A DNA stretch of 64,000 nt from Pholiota molesta (GCA_014925825.1 JACGCK010000067.1:124001-188000); one strand, 5' to 3'; shown: positions 24,103 through 36,075, counted from the first letter of the stretch. Made by a program: numbers and translations. Notes: generated by a model from the sequence alone, not told the origin.

Positions 24103-25774
24103 TCAAACTTGCATGTTCATTAAAGCTCTGTCGCTTCTTATTTCTTTGCGTTTTGACCATACCGTGCAAACGTCAATCTTGTTGGTCGATGGTGTGGCGA
24201 ATATAAGCTTGGTCCCCGTGCCATCGAGCACACTATCCCCAATCGCGCCCAACTGCGCTCCTGGAAGGCTGTAGGTCGTAACATCGCGAAGGGAGGGGAA
24301 CGAGTGCACCGCGATGGCGTTCTCCGGAAGAGGTTGGGAGCATTGAACTGCTCGACAACAGCGCGCTCGCCAACTTGCGCCCCATGCGTGGTGAGGATTT
24401 CTTTGCAGTGCGGCGAGAAGTGGATACCGGTAATTACAGTGCCAATATCCAGCTTTCCGGGATTCAGCGAGTTTGAGTTAGCGTCCTTGGCGTTGATTTC
24501 CACAGCCGAAGGATGCCTTTATCGTCGCCGGTGGCGAGTAGCTTGGGTAGCCAAGGACACCATGCAATAGCCTATCGAAGAAGATAAGGCTGGATCAATG
24601 AAAGCAAATACACGAAGCTCACCGAAATCTTTCCCGCGTGTGGATCTTCTTCCTTCGCGAGACGAATTCGCCCACCTCGAGCGGAACCTTCTGGCCTAGC
24701 TCCCAGCAATGCACGGTCCCAGCCGCGTCTCCGCTCGCCAGAAACTTGCCATCTCGTTCCACCGCAAACAGGTCACCTGCCCATGGTTCCGTATGACCTG
24801 TCGCGCTTGCTCCTTCAGCTTGGACGCGGGCAGACGCGTGTCATAGTGGCGGATACTGCCTTTGATCCCGCCGACGGACAGGATCGGGCCATTCCACGCC
24901 AGCGCGGTGATCTCCTTCGTCGTGGGCCAGGTCATCGTCGCCTTCTTGGCCTTTACGTCCCAGATCTGGATGTACCCTTTGCTCGTGGCGATAGCGAGGA
25001 TGCTGGGCTGCGCGATGCCCCCGCCCTCGAGCGCGCGGATGTTGCCCCACTTCTCCGAAAGCTTGCACAGCTGCGAGATGTCCGTGTTGAAATTGGTCGT
25101 GATATTCTTGTAATGTACGCGATTTCCGCGCGTAAAATACGCGACGTTGGAAGTGAGCAGGAAGGATACGCGCTGAAATCCCGTTTGAAGTGTCGGTCGG
25201 AGGCGAGTAGTCGAATGTCGTGCGTGCGTGGCTCAGAAAGTGTTTTGCTGATGATTGGGGTAGTTCTGCACGGCGAGGCAGGCAAGTGCAGGGAGGAGAG
25301 AGATGCGCTGCGCATTAGAGCAATCCCTTGGTGGAAACGGTCCGCTCCAATCGGTGCGCCGGTGATCTGGCTAATTGGCAGGGGCTGGTGGACACGATGG
25401 AACGGTGAACGAGCTTGCGCGGCTCAGAGGCCGGCGGCCTGGGCTGAAATACATACTGCTGCTCATACTCGCATTGCTGAGGTCGTCGTCAAACAGCGAT
25501 CTTGGCCGAGGAAGGCGGTCGGCCTATGACGGGAGTGAGTGTCCAGTCGCGGACGGTACACGAAAAAACGCACACCAAATCCAATCGAGTCTGGTTTGCC
25601 ATAACTCGATGGCTCCGCCATGGCGGATAGCCGTGGCCTCTTTCCACGCGACATCGACAGAAAAGACCCTTCTCCACTGGATTCGACGCGCTTTCTGATG
25701 CCCAAGATACCGTGCTTGGCTACTGAATGTTCCGCGGGGGTGACATTGCTGTCGCTGCTGGTAGACGCGTCCAT
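24103..25774 (-). pseudogene. Cdc20/Cdh1 (fizzy) WD40 protein, copy A, multiply frameshifted
   Basis: Relic of an anaphase-promoting-complex activator family member. Starting at 25774 (MDASTSSDSNVTPAEH) it has the same exon layout as copy B. The WD40 part reads TWPTTKEITALAWNGPILS, IRHYDTRLPASKL and HGQVTCLRWNE. The part missing from copy B is present: ITGIHFSPHCKEILTTHGAQ, ENAIAVHSFPSLRDVTTY and GTGTKLIFATPSTNKID. Against copy B it has lost single bases at about seven sites (for example gccgagg to gcgagg, catcctcg to catctcg, gttgg to gtgg). Further frame breaks follow LATGDDKGILRLW and near 24330. No open frame spans the gene. Classical C-box and IR tail are not evident, so it may belong to a divergent or meiotic subgroup. 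Confidence 0.75.
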
Positions 25775-25980
25775 TGCGTCGCGTACTGTTCTCCTCGTCT
25801 AGAAAAGAGACATGCACACGATTTCGTGGATGGAAGTGATGGTAGTGGTCGTGGTAGGTGGTAAGCGAAAGGAAGTACCCGCTGCCGGATGTTGATGCGG
25901 ACGCTTTGTACTTGCTTTATTTGGCTCAGTCCAATTCATATTGTTCTGCCTCATGTCCACGACTTACCATTTATGTCAAA
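24509..25980. repeat. Segmental duplication, copy A (pairs with 33411-34925)
   Basis: About 1.47 kb, nearly identical to 33411-34925 in direct orientation. Similarity starts abruptly at aaggatgcctttatcg and runs through the start codon and ~200 bp upstream, to the catt/tgttctgcc segment. Copy B has about 28 extra bases near its end. Outside these limits the flanks are unrelated. Confidence 0.85.
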
Positions 25981-25989
25981 GAAAGGACT

Positions 25990-27922
25990 ACACACAGCCG
26001 CCCACAACGATTCGACGACGGTGCCCCGCCGCGGCTCCTCCGCCATTCTCCCTCTCGGGACGGAACACGTCAGCCGACGACGGAACCCGCCGCTGCTCCT
26101 CCGTCGTCTCTCCCTTGTCTCTCCCGCCGTTCTCCCTCCCTCCGTCGACGACGATGTTTCCTGCCGCTCCCGACGCCTGCGCCGCTCCCTCTCCTCACGT
26201 GCACCGCGGCTCTCTCCATCCGTGCCGGCTCGCCTACACCAACGACGACGACCATCTCGTCTTCCTCCCCCTCCTGCCTGCGCTGTCACGGCTACCGAGT
26301 GCCAGATCCGTGCCTTGCCATCGACGACGACGCCAAATCGACGGCAACGCCCTGCGACCGCGCGTGATGTGATGAGCAGCCGACGACGGCGGCGGCACTC
26401 GCCCTCGACGCCCCTCCTCGATCTCGACGGCGATTCCAGGATCTAGGGACGGAGTACGTTAGCCGGATCGCGGATGGAATGGGCGGAGGGACTGGTAGAT
26501 CAGTGCATAATGCCTTACAGGTACGTTTGCCCTACGAGCCGTGCCGAACTACCTACCAACACTCTGCACAGCATCGACGACGCCTACGGACGACGCCCTC
26601 CACGCGGCAGGGCGCCGGTCAGCACTAGGGCATCGACTGGTAAGCGCACTGTGCAACCTACGAGCTCCCAAACTCACCAACGTGCTCGGAACAGCACCAA
26701 CACGCCGCCGACATCAACATTCCGCTCACAGCCGCTCACCTCCGCCACACTAACCTCCAACGGACGCAACATCGGTCGTCCAGGACGCGACAGCGCACAC
26801 CCGGCGAGGAAAACACCGCTTCAACGCGTCCGCGGTGCTGTGAAAACTTGGGCAGCAGACGAACAAGGTAGTGAGAATGCACGCTATCATCTTATCAGGT
26901 ACGTCTGCGCTGCACGAGGCGCGCCGGACACTCACCCACACTCTCTGCACAGCAACGACGATATCGATGGCTGCCGGCGGTCCCACTACCGCGAGCACAT
27001 CGGACGGCCATCACAGCACGACGGCATACGAGCACATCCAGGCCAGTCCACGGCGTTGGCAAGTCCCAGTTCATCGGCACCCCCGCATACGCCGTAACAC
27101 CTTGCTAAACGAACCAGCAGCACCTTCCGAGCGTCATCCAGATATCACGACGACGAGCGAACGGGGTGGGCCGGCGAGCGCGAGGACGACGTGGGAGATC
27201 AAACTTCAGCTCAGAGCAAGGGAGGGTGGTCCAAGGGCACCACGACGCGCAGGAGCCACAGACAGCGCGGAGGTCGCAGGTGTGTAGATCTCGTCGGATC
27301 TCCCGTCCTCTCAGCGTCGCGCTCACAGCCGTGGGTTAGCCAACATGGCGGCGCCGCAACGACACCACAACCACAGAGAACGGCCATAGCGACGCGCCGA
27401 TGCGCATCGATAGGGACTCCGGAGCGCAGTCAGCAACGAAACGACGGTGTTGCGATACGGCTTACGGCGTGGCTTGCACGACAACGGCTCGACTCGCAAG
27501 GGTAGGGGAGGGGAGCATCGGTGCGTAGCTACAGCAAACGTCCCTTAGCGCTCAACTTACCAGTAGTCCCCCAGGGCGGCACGCAGAGCCCACAGCGACG
27601 AACGGAGCGCACGAAGATGTTCACATCGCATGGGTCCATGGGCACTTCAGGGCACAGGAGCTACGCAGCACGGACAGCGCGCAAACCCCAGGTGTGTATC
27701 CTGTCCCATCATACTCACAGAAGCAAACCGGCGGCCTGCTGCAGCTGAGAACGGCAAGGGCAATATACGGACAGTCAGCGACGACACGGCGACGCTGGGA
27801 TATATGGGGTCAGCGACTCACGGCGTGGATTGGACGACAGCGGCGCGACTCGCGAGGGCGTTGGGGACGAGAGCAACGGTGTGTGAGCGTGACATTGCCT
27901 TCAGCGTATAGGCCTTACTCAC
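25990..27922. other. GC-rich repetitive region downstream of the intron-rich gene
   Basis: 26020-26450 is a (CGA/CGG)-rich low-complexity stretch giving Arg/Ser-rich frames on both strands. From 26500 to 27920 degenerate modules recur at about 350-380 bp. The block ctctgcacagca[a/t]cgacg occurs at about 26563 and 26943. A second block, which on the minus strand could read LASRA-VVVQ-TP, occurs at about 27470-27505 and 27826-27865. Many blocks begin gtacgt/gtgtgt and end cacag/cccag, so they resemble introns. This is probably the 3' part of the minus-strand gene at 27923-28708 (one continuation is a cccag acceptor near 27806), but I could not fix exons. Confidence 0.4.
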
Positions 27923-28708
27923 CGCATCATAGCCTTGAACGCAACAGCCCCGCCTTTCGTTCAGCGCCGAGCCGCGGGATCGCTGGGAATTACGACAAGT
28001 CACTGCGACACACGGCAGCGTGAAGACGATAGCGCCGCCGTTCGCCCAGCGCCGAGCCGCGGGATCTCTACGAACCACGGACAAGCCGCTGTGCTACAGG
28101 AATCGAAACGCGGGTCAGCAACGCGACGATCGCCGTCGAGGGGATGGACAACCTACCAGGTGCGGCACGACGACGATGGGAAGGCGATCTGCGAAGGGGG
28201 GCGTCACTGCGTGCGCCGCTGATTCGACCGTGCAGGAACGGCTCACCTGTGTCAGGCCTGACGGGCGCAACCTTCGTGCGGCGTACAGACGCGTTTGCGG
28301 AAGGTCCGCGGGCTGGCGCCTCGTCCTTTCGCATGGAACGACGACGGTGCCAAATGGCTTGGTGGCTAGGAGGCGAAGAGGGCCCTTCTGTTCCTTGGCC
28401 GACGACAACAAGCGGAAGGCGGATGCGATGGATGCGAGCAGTGCATCCTTGCTGCCTCGGGATATAGGTGAGCACGGACATTACAACGCTAGTAAACTAT
28501 ACTTACTGCTTTCTCCAGCACCGGCACTGGCTGACCCGCGCAAAGCACGGCGCCAGACCTATCGCGCAAGTTGTACGCGGCATGAATTTCGACGCCGTGC
28601 GTACGCCTGTGTTCTGTAGCCGACGCAAGGTGCGGCGCATTAGCGGCTTTGCGCATCACTTGAGAATACCGACGACTCACTTGTAGGAAAGGCGGACGAC
28701 ATCACCAT
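27923..28708 (-). CDS. Undescribed intron-rich gene (5' five exons; 3' end unresolved)
   Basis: I do not recognise this protein. Five exons, 28708-28681, 28613-28507, 28451-28247, 28188-28157 and 28093-27923, join into 181 codons with consistent phases, no stop, and good donors (gtgagt, gtaagt, gtgagc, gtaggt, gtgagt) and acceptors. The product starts MVMSSAFPT and reads THGVEIHAAYNLRDRSGAVL, RIHRIRLPLVVVGQGTEGP, DRLPIVVVPHL and NGGAIVFTLPCVAV. RLPLVVV and RLPIVVV may be a repeated beta-strand element. A TATA box and CT-rich leader lie upstream at the right distance. The frame is Arg/Pro-rich, as expected in GC-rich DNA, which is the main caution. The gene continues into the repetitive region to the left. 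Confidence 0.45.
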
Positions 28709-28861
28709 CGACGAGTGGACGTGCCGAGAAGGGCAGCGCTGACTAGATTCAGCAGAACCATCGAGCTCGGCGGGCAGAATGGAGCGAGAGAAGAGAGAAG
28801 ACCAGGAGATGAGAGCAGATGAGAGGAGAGCGGGATGAGAGAATGAGAGGGATAGCCGTAG

Positions 28862-28870
28862 CCTTATATA
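28862..28870 (-). promoter_or_regulatory. TATA box and CT-rich initiator
   Basis: Read on the minus strand, gcagtatataaggc is followed by about 100 bases of CT-rich sequence (ctctcattctctcatcccg and similar) and then the ATG at 28708. This is the classic layout of strongly expressed fungal promoters and supports minus-strand transcription of the adjacent gene. Confidence 0.55.
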
Positions 28871-28874
28871 CTGC

Positions 28875-31568
28875 TTGGGTAGATGTGTACGTACATGGAA
28901 TTAAAACGGTGCATTGGAAACATATCGTCCAGGGTCCGCATGCGCTAAGCGAATATCAATCCGCTTCTCCTCCTCCGTTTTCTCGTCCGCGTCCGTTGCT
29001 CACCTTTGCGTGTGTCTTGTAAACCATACCAGTTATCAATAAGAAACTCATAGCCCACTTCTATTATGATTTGAATACAGAAAAGCGACCTATTTACTGT
29101 GTTTTGTTCAAGTTTGTTATTGAATGTAGATCATGCAGTTCATGTTTCTACATCTGCAAAATTGTGAACCTCCTCTGCAAAGCGGCCAAGGATAATTGCT
29201 ACCCACACACCCACCGAGCCCTGACCCAGTAGGCCATATTTTTATGTCGTAAAACGAAAGGGAAATGGCACTAGAACGTGTGTGTTCCATGCAATGCTCC
29301 GAACCTAAGCATCCAGTAAATGCATCGATTTGCAGGCGGAAAGTTCAAGCCGCAATCGTCGCTGGCAACGCACCCGAGAGGACCCTTATGTCACTAATAA
29401 CGACGTGTTACGTGGCCTTTTCCAGGTCCCCGTGCGATGCGCAATAGACTGGAAACGCGAAACCGGGTGGGAGGAGAGGGTCATGCTCGGTACGGATATC
29501 CTTGCATGCCCCCATCTGGCCGCTCCAAATTTCTGGTGCACGATAGAAGCGCACTAAGGCTATGTATTACCTCATTTTGGAGCCTTGGAATTGAATTCTG
29601 AAGAGAGCAGCGGATGCGCTCTGTGGTCCAATTGATTACATCTTGATGCCGCGTCGCCTCGTACATCCCGCCGCATCGCGGTCGCCGCACGAAGCGCGTA
29701 TGTAGCTACTGTGAACATATATGTAATGTGCGCCCCTAATTTAAAATCCATGCTTTTTCGTGTTTCAATTAGCGAATTGGGAGAGGAAGAGCGCGGTGTT
29801 ATTGGAGTGATGAATATCGGACACTCGTCTAGAGTGTCCAACTGGAATGAAAACCCGGAATTATAACAGATTGGTTAGAGTAATTGTAACTACTGGCACC
29901 TTGTTATGTGTACGGAAAATGTTCACGATTGAATGCATGTGTATTGCAGGCAATTTGCGGCACATTCAGCGCCAGCGCCTAAATTGATTGCATGGTACAC
30001 ACAGCGCTAGCCTCCTGCGCTCGCCACAACAAGCCACCAACGGCTTCTTAAAAGATGGGTCCCATGGATTCAACTCATATTAAATAGACAACTCGAAGTA
30101 ACGGCCAAATTCCGACCCAAAATGACAACCATTTAGTATTTCAGAACTCCTCAATCAACTTGACGCTTTCCAGAAGATAGCCATATTAAACTATTAACAC
30201 TACATTGGACTATTGTATATTCGACATCTCAGGCCTCTCCGGGGCTTTCAATAACAGGGAAATGGCAGAAACACACGGGAAGTGTTATTCTATTATTTAG
30301 CGCTCGTGAGCGCCTGTTGGATTGCAGCATTGCAGAACATAAACAGAACATTGTAACGGTCTAGACTACCTAGTAATGCAGAAAGCGACTGTTTCTATTG
30401 CATTCGAGTGGGATTTTGTAATGAAGAATGAAGTGGTGGCATGTAGATCTCTTCAGAACGGCTGAATATGCTACACTTCGAATTCTGTACCTCCTTGTAA
30501 GAACGAGAATCGATATAGCAGCACGCGAGAGGAGAAATTACTGACGGAGCATGCAAATGGGACGATGTCATGAGAAGCTGCTTGCAATGCTTCCATATTC
30601 AACCTCACACCACCGATTGCACCGCACTCAACGTAAATGATATGTGCGTGTTTTCCTCTGGAGCACGAGAATCACAGATGTTCATGTTGTATTCGGCAGT
30701 CCCGTCTGCTGGCAATGCTTCTGATTGCACAGAATTACGTTCGCTGTACATAGCTTAATATTTGATGAGATTCCCGCTCGCAACGCTTCAATGTCGCCCG
30801 AAATAACTGTGCCTATCATAGCAGATTCCACCCTTGTGTCAAAGCATCAGCCAGTGTATGGCTTGTGCAGAAATTTAATTGGTGGATGTAGGCAAGCACT
30901 ATTTTGCCGGGCACGTAGTAGCAAGGCACTGGTACACATTCTTTACGTTTTGTCACTAGTAGTATATTGGCAATGGTTCTGATGACGTTAGCAAAAAGAA
31001 GCAGATTTTTTGAATTTACGGCGGTGATTTGGGGATGGAGGCAAGGATCTGGAGCCTATTATGTACTTGGCTTCTTGTCGTGTCTGTGAAACCGGGTGAA
31101 ACCGCACACAGTTTAAATCAACATAGTTACATTTGGGTGGTGTCAATGCGGGATTATGTATAAGGGAAGATTTTCTATTCTTGGAGATGAAGGATGCGGA
31201 ATAATAAGCAGCGGGTTTGTGGAAGGAATATTGGATCTGAGTTGGAGAAAAGGAATAAACTGGTAGACAAAATGTTATTAGATCTAATAGAGCAACTAGC
31301 AAGGAATTAAATCTTGAGCAGGGAAGAAGTAAGTACAGAGGTATGAGAAAGGTTTATCCCCGAGCCGTAATTTTGCAGGGGTCAGGACGTCGGGACTAGT
31401 AACAGTAGTTTGAGTCTAAGTATTATGTCTTCAGATTTGCCGTGCATTCCAAAATTTAGTGATCGGTCGGATGGAGACGTGGAAGGACTGGTCCGGCTTG
31501 GCATGGCCGCATTCTGGGAGTATAAAGGCTGGCAACTTTTGGTTGGAATACGTACCCGTCTAACCTGT
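28875..31568. other. Long stretch without an assignable gene
   Basis: AT-richer DNA with short frames on both strands only. None shows splice support, family motifs or repeat structure. I see nothing convincing here. Confidence 0.4.
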
Positions 31569-31649
31569 CCTAATGCCTATTCTCTTACCATTCTCTTTCC
31601 ACTACCCTCCTAATGCCCTATTCTCTTACCATTCTCTTTCCACTACCCT
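31569..31649. repeat. Tandem duplication, 40/41-bp units
   Basis: The units 31569-31608 and 31609-31649 (cctaatgcc(c)tattctctta... to ccactaccct) are identical except for one extra c in the second copy. Confidence 0.9.
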
Positions 31650-31929
31650 ATCTACGATAATGGTGTCACTATGTCCTAGTAAGTACTCGATTGCATATCT
31701 TGTCTTCAAGGTAACACGCACTGATTGAGTCAACCCTAGCTTTGATTGTTGTCTCTAACTTAAGCGCCCATGCATAGCGGAAGGTTAGCTTTTAATTTCA
31801 GATGTCCATGTCACTTCCATGGCTCTATCTCTATGTAAGATGTCTTTTATTATGTCTGGAGGTGTTCTTGCCATGCTGATTTTCCCCCTATCATTCAAAT
31901 TCCTTTCCGCCATCTTGTACCCCCGTTAT

Positions 31930-32720
31930 CACTTTGATCACACTTTAGATTCGATTTTTGAATGTCCCACAAACCCTTGGACTTGATCTGCAAGTTATAC
32001 ACTCTTCTTATGTTTAAATCTGGTACTCACTCGGCTCTTAGGTCAGTTTCCAATTTTAATTTGATTTTTGGAGTTCCCGTGGACGGTGGCTGTCAACATA
32101 AGATCTTGTAAGTCATACACTCTGTTTATATTTACACCCAGTACTTACTTCTCACTTAGGGCAGTCCCCAATTCTTATTAGATTTCCCGAGCTCCCGAGG
32201 CCATCAACATGAGATTGGGCCTGGTTACTTCGAAAGAAGCTGCTTGGAAGGGGCATACAACCCCAGGATCCACGAAGCCGGTGCCTTTTACGCCCTACTA
32301 CATCCCGCCTGGGGCGAAAAGCTACGACTCGACGTCACCTTTGATTTCGTACAAGGGCACCTGGACGGACCACTATTCCACGGCGTACATCGGGAAATCC
32401 CTCCGCATGATGTCGGCACCCAACGCGAAGGTCTTGTTCAGCTTCATGGGCATTGTACGTGGTTTCGCTCTTGGTGCCCTGTATAAATTCGATTTTTGGA
32501 TTTCCCGCGAGACAGCCTACAAGGTTTCTATGTACGTGGTTTCTTGTGTCTGTCTCAGCACCGCCAATCACTATTCTAATCGGATTTTTAGATTTCCGGC
32601 GAGCAATGTTACTGTCGCCATATACGTGGTTTTGCTCTCGGTGCTTTGGTATCTGGATTTCCCGTGAGATTGCCCACAAGGTCTCTATGTATGTGGTTCC
32701 AACCAAGGCTATTCCGGTCT
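31930..32720 (+). repeat. Degenerate ~80-100-bp repeats
   Basis: Related blocks recur: [a]gtcatacactct...tta[c/g]tca[c]t...tagg[g/t]cagt in 31930-32200, and gga/gatttcccg[c/t]gaga with acaaggt[t/c]tctatgta[c/t]gtggtt in 32450-32720. Several look like copies of one intron/exon junction. The fragment at 32209-32456 sits between the two groups. Confidence 0.5.
32209..32456 (+). pseudogene. Fragment resembling a galactose-binding-like surface protein
   Basis: The frame from the ATG at 32209 contains PPGAKSYDSTSPLISYKGTW, TDHYSTAYIGKSL and MMSAPNAKVLFSFMG. This resembles the start of basidiomycete transmembrane proteins with a jelly-roll domain (pattern D-ss-pLIsY-GtWtd...Y...T-s...g-s-fsFtG). 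No signal peptide precedes it and no membrane segment follows. A donor (gtacgtgg) after SFMG could end an exon. I treat it as a relic. Confidence 0.35.
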
Positions 32721-33404
32721 GATATTGACTTTTTACAATACAGATGGTCTCGTGAAGTTTGCGGGTGGAGTAGTAAGTGTTTCTGATTTAATGTGGGGAC
32801 AATTGCTTACCGTGTAATTATTAGGACTTGATCTCGTGGTATCTTATTTGTGCGGTCAGTGATTCATATCGGGATGTTCGAAAATTGGCTAATTTGATGT
32901 TTGCCTTGCAGGTAGAAGTAGCTGTGAATCCATGATTTCTGCGTGCAAGCCATTTTCGACGAGATCTCGCGTGTTCAGCGCTCAGCAACCACTCAGTGCC
33001 ATTGCGCGCGCGGACAACCCACGAACTCGCACAGAAAGCGCACAAACTGAACAGCCAACATTCCATCGCAAAACCTTGGCGCAAAGTAAGTTCTTCCATT
33101 TTGTCTTATTGCAAACTATCTAATTAGCGGGATAGAGCACTTAGATACGTAGATAGTGGCGGGGTGCGGATGCTCATGCCCTTCGGGGTGGGCTGCACTC
33201 TGCGCGCATGATACCAGAACCCGAATGCACATTGTGACCTACGCTCATTTTCAAAAACGTACCCCCGTTTAGGCAATTTCCCTACACAAAACGGCCAGTT
33301 TCACTCAGGATTCGCACAGAAAACTCACCAGTTCCGCACCCAAAGACTTCGCCGAGAGGTCCACGAACTCCAGAGTCACATCCGATCCGGCAGGTGTCAT
33401 GAAC

Positions 33405-34684
33405 TCACCCAAGGATGCCTTTATCGTCGCCGGTGGCGAGTAGCTTGGGTAGCCAAGGACACCATGCAATAGCCTATCGAAGAAGATAAGGATGGATCAA
33501 TGGAAGCAAATACACAAAGCTCACCGAAATCTTTCCCGCGTGTTGGATCTTCTTCCTTCGCGAGACGAATTCGCCCACCTCGAGCGGAACCTTCTGGCCT
33601 AGCTCCCAGCAATGCACGGTCCCAGCCGCATCCCCGCTCGCCAGAAACTTGCCATCCTCGTTCCACCGCAAACACGTCACCTGCCCATGGTTCCGTATGA
33701 CCTGTCGTGCTTGCTCCTTCAGCTTGGACGCGGGCAGACGCGTGTCATAGTGGCGGATACTGCCTTTGATCCCGCCGACGGACAGGATCGGGCCGTTCCA
33801 CGCCAGCGCGGTGATCTCCTTCGTCGTGGGCCAGGTCATCGTCGCCTTCTTGGCCTTTACGTCCCAGATCTGGATGTACCCTTTGCTCGTGGCGATAGCG
33901 AGGATGTTGGGCTGCGTGACGCCCCCGCCCTCGAGCGCGCGGATGGTGCCCCACTTCTCCGAGAGCTTGCACAGCTGCGAGATGTCCGTGTTGAAATTGG
34001 TCGTGATATTCTTGTAATGTACGCGATTTCCGCGCGTAAAATATGCGACGTTGGACGTAGAGCAGGAGAGGATACGCGCTGAGATCCCGTTGGAAGCGTC
34101 GGTCGGAGGCGAGTAGTCGAATGTCGTGCGTGCGTGGCTCAGGAAGTGTTTTGCTGATGACTCGGGGTAGTTCTGCACGGCCGAGGCAGGCAAGTGCAGG
34201 GAGGAGAGAGATGCGCTGCGCATTAGAGCAATCCCTTGGTGGAAACGGTCCGCTCCAATCGGTGCGCCGGTGATCTGGCTAATTGGCAGAGGGCTCGGTG
34301 GACACGATGGGACGGTGAACGAGCTTGCGCGGCTCAGAGGCCGGCGGCCTGGGCTGAAATACATACTGCTGCTCATACTCGCATTGCTGAGGTCGTCGTC
34401 AAACAGCGATCTTGGCCGAGGAAGGCGGTCGGCCTATGACGAGAGTGAGTGTCCAGTCGCGGACGGTACACGAAAAAACGCACACCAAATCCAATCGAGT
34501 CTGGTTTGCCATAACTCGATGGCTCCGCCATGGCAGATAGCCGTGGCCTCTTTCCACGCGACATCGACAGAAAAGACCCTTCTCCACTGGATTCGACGCG
34601 CTTTCTGATGCCCAAGATACCGTGCTTCGCTACTGAATGTTCCGCGGGGGTGACATTGCTGTCGCTGCTGGTAGACGCGTCCAT
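33405..34684 (-). CDS. Cdc20/Cdh1 (fizzy) WD40 protein, copy B, open but truncated
   Basis: Related to activators that bring substrates to the anaphase-promoting complex. Exons 34684-34484, 34433-33525 and 33473-33405 encode 392 residues without any frame break. The N-terminal ~110 residues are Ser/Pro/Arg-rich (GKRPRLSAMAEPSSYGK, DRLPRPRSLFDDDLSNAS). WD40 repeats follow: ILAIATSKGYIQIWD, ITALAWNGPILSVGGIKGS, HGQVTCLRWNEDGKFLASGD, GTVHCWELGQ and AIAWCPWLPKLLATGDDKG. The last is the family signature HA...AIAWCPW...LLATG. It stops right after that motif, because the duplicated segment ends there, so about two blades and any IR tail are missing. The start is set at MDAST: an upstream in-frame ATG (34729) is frame-disrupted in copy A. 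Whether a partial propeller folds is doubtful. Confidence 0.65.
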
Positions 34685-34925
34685 TGCGTCGCGTACTGTT
34701 CTCTTTTCGTCTAGAAAAGAGACATGCACGCGATTTCGTGGATGGAAGTGATGGTAGTGGTCGTGGTAGGTGGTAAGCGAAAGGAAGTACCCGCTGCCGG
34801 ATGTTGACGCAGACGCTTTGTACTTGCTTTATTTGGCTCAGTCCAATTCATATTGTTCTGCCCTTCATGGCATATTTCCTGCCTCATGTCGTCTAGTAGG
34901 GCCACGATTTACTATTTATATCAAA
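33411..34925. repeat. Segmental duplication, copy B (pairs with 24509-25980)
   Basis: Direct repeat of the 24.5-26.0 kb segment, including the promoter-proximal ~200 bp. The left limit falls inside the WD40 coding region, exactly where copy B loses similarity to copy A. Differences from copy A are substitutions plus single-base gaps that nearly all affect copy A. Confidence 0.85.
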
Positions 34926-36075
34926 GAACGGACCATCGGATTACTCGAAATGAAAAAACGGACCTACACTGGACCTACATATCGGATTTAGTATAGATTT
35001 CTATCACGGCATTGTCCTCATCGCCAAAAAAGCGCCCTCTACACTAGGTGAAGGAATTCTATAAGTCCTGCTAAGATCCCATACACTGGTCACAAACGTA
35101 GGGTAATAGAAGCTTTATTACAATGTCATAAATCACCATAAAATGCTTGGAACACTTCTGACGTTTGCAAGGCAGTTCTATCATAGAATTCATTAGAATG
35201 CAAGTGACCATTACAAGGGTTTATTGAGCTGGAATCCTACGCAAGGAATTTGAGAGTCACAAGTCTTTGGAAAGCTTGCGAAAAGTTTGCAAATGAATTC
35301 CATTGTATTCTCTTATCTTATAGCTGTACAATCCCATTGGAACACTATAAAATTGGATGAAATGTGTGAAATACAATCCGTAGAAACTAGCTTATGAAGA
35401 TATGGTAGTTGTAATCCCAGGGAAGATTCTAACCCAATTGAAATTTGATAGAATTTACTTCTCCTGGAATTGTGGTACTTTGGGAACGTTTGTATTGCAT
35501 GATCAACATCGTAATGGTAATAATGAAATAATTCTAATATCCTTGTATGGGTACACAACATTTCTGAGGCATCAGAATGCAATCAGAATGGGTATAATAA
35601 CCATAGCTACATTACAAGATGGTTAAAAGTTTCTATCATGGTTTCGCATACGTATACTCGGACTGAAATCCATTATGTATGCGTTATATTTAGGTGAACC
35701 TATGTATTAAAACTGCTTTCTGCTGATGTCACGATGTCGATCCACAGGCCAATACTGCTCTTGTAGCTAGCTTTGGAGGGTCTACCGCTTTTCATGTGGA
35801 CACATCAGGCTATCCTAATCGGAATAGTATTCGGTGATTGAGTATTTTACAGGCTGTGTGTTTAAGATATATGTATGTACTGGGGTGGTGATAAAGACAG
35901 CGACAATTAGTATGTAACTTTAACTTTAACAAAAATAGCAAGTGTATAGATATAACATGCATAAGACAGCAACAGAGCACTCGCAAGCAAGATATGTGAG
36001 AGAAGAGCGAGAAAACAACAAAATCCGACAAATTACAAGCGGAAAAAGAACAACAAGGACAAAGAGTGAACTCGA
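34926..36075. other. AT-rich stretch without an assignable gene
   Basis: Low-GC DNA between Cdc20-like copies B and C, with only short frames. I found no transposon ends, tRNA or splice-supported exon. Confidence 0.4.

Noticed and set aside
24783..25529. 248-codon plus-strand frame opposite Cdc20-like copy A
   Set aside because: It mirrors the codon pattern of the WD40 gene on the other strand, and the same shadow appears opposite copy B.
25951..26446. Long Arg/Ser/Pro-rich open frames on both strands
   Set aside because: All frames are open because the DNA is a CGA/CGG-rich low-complexity stretch; none has motifs or splice support on its own.
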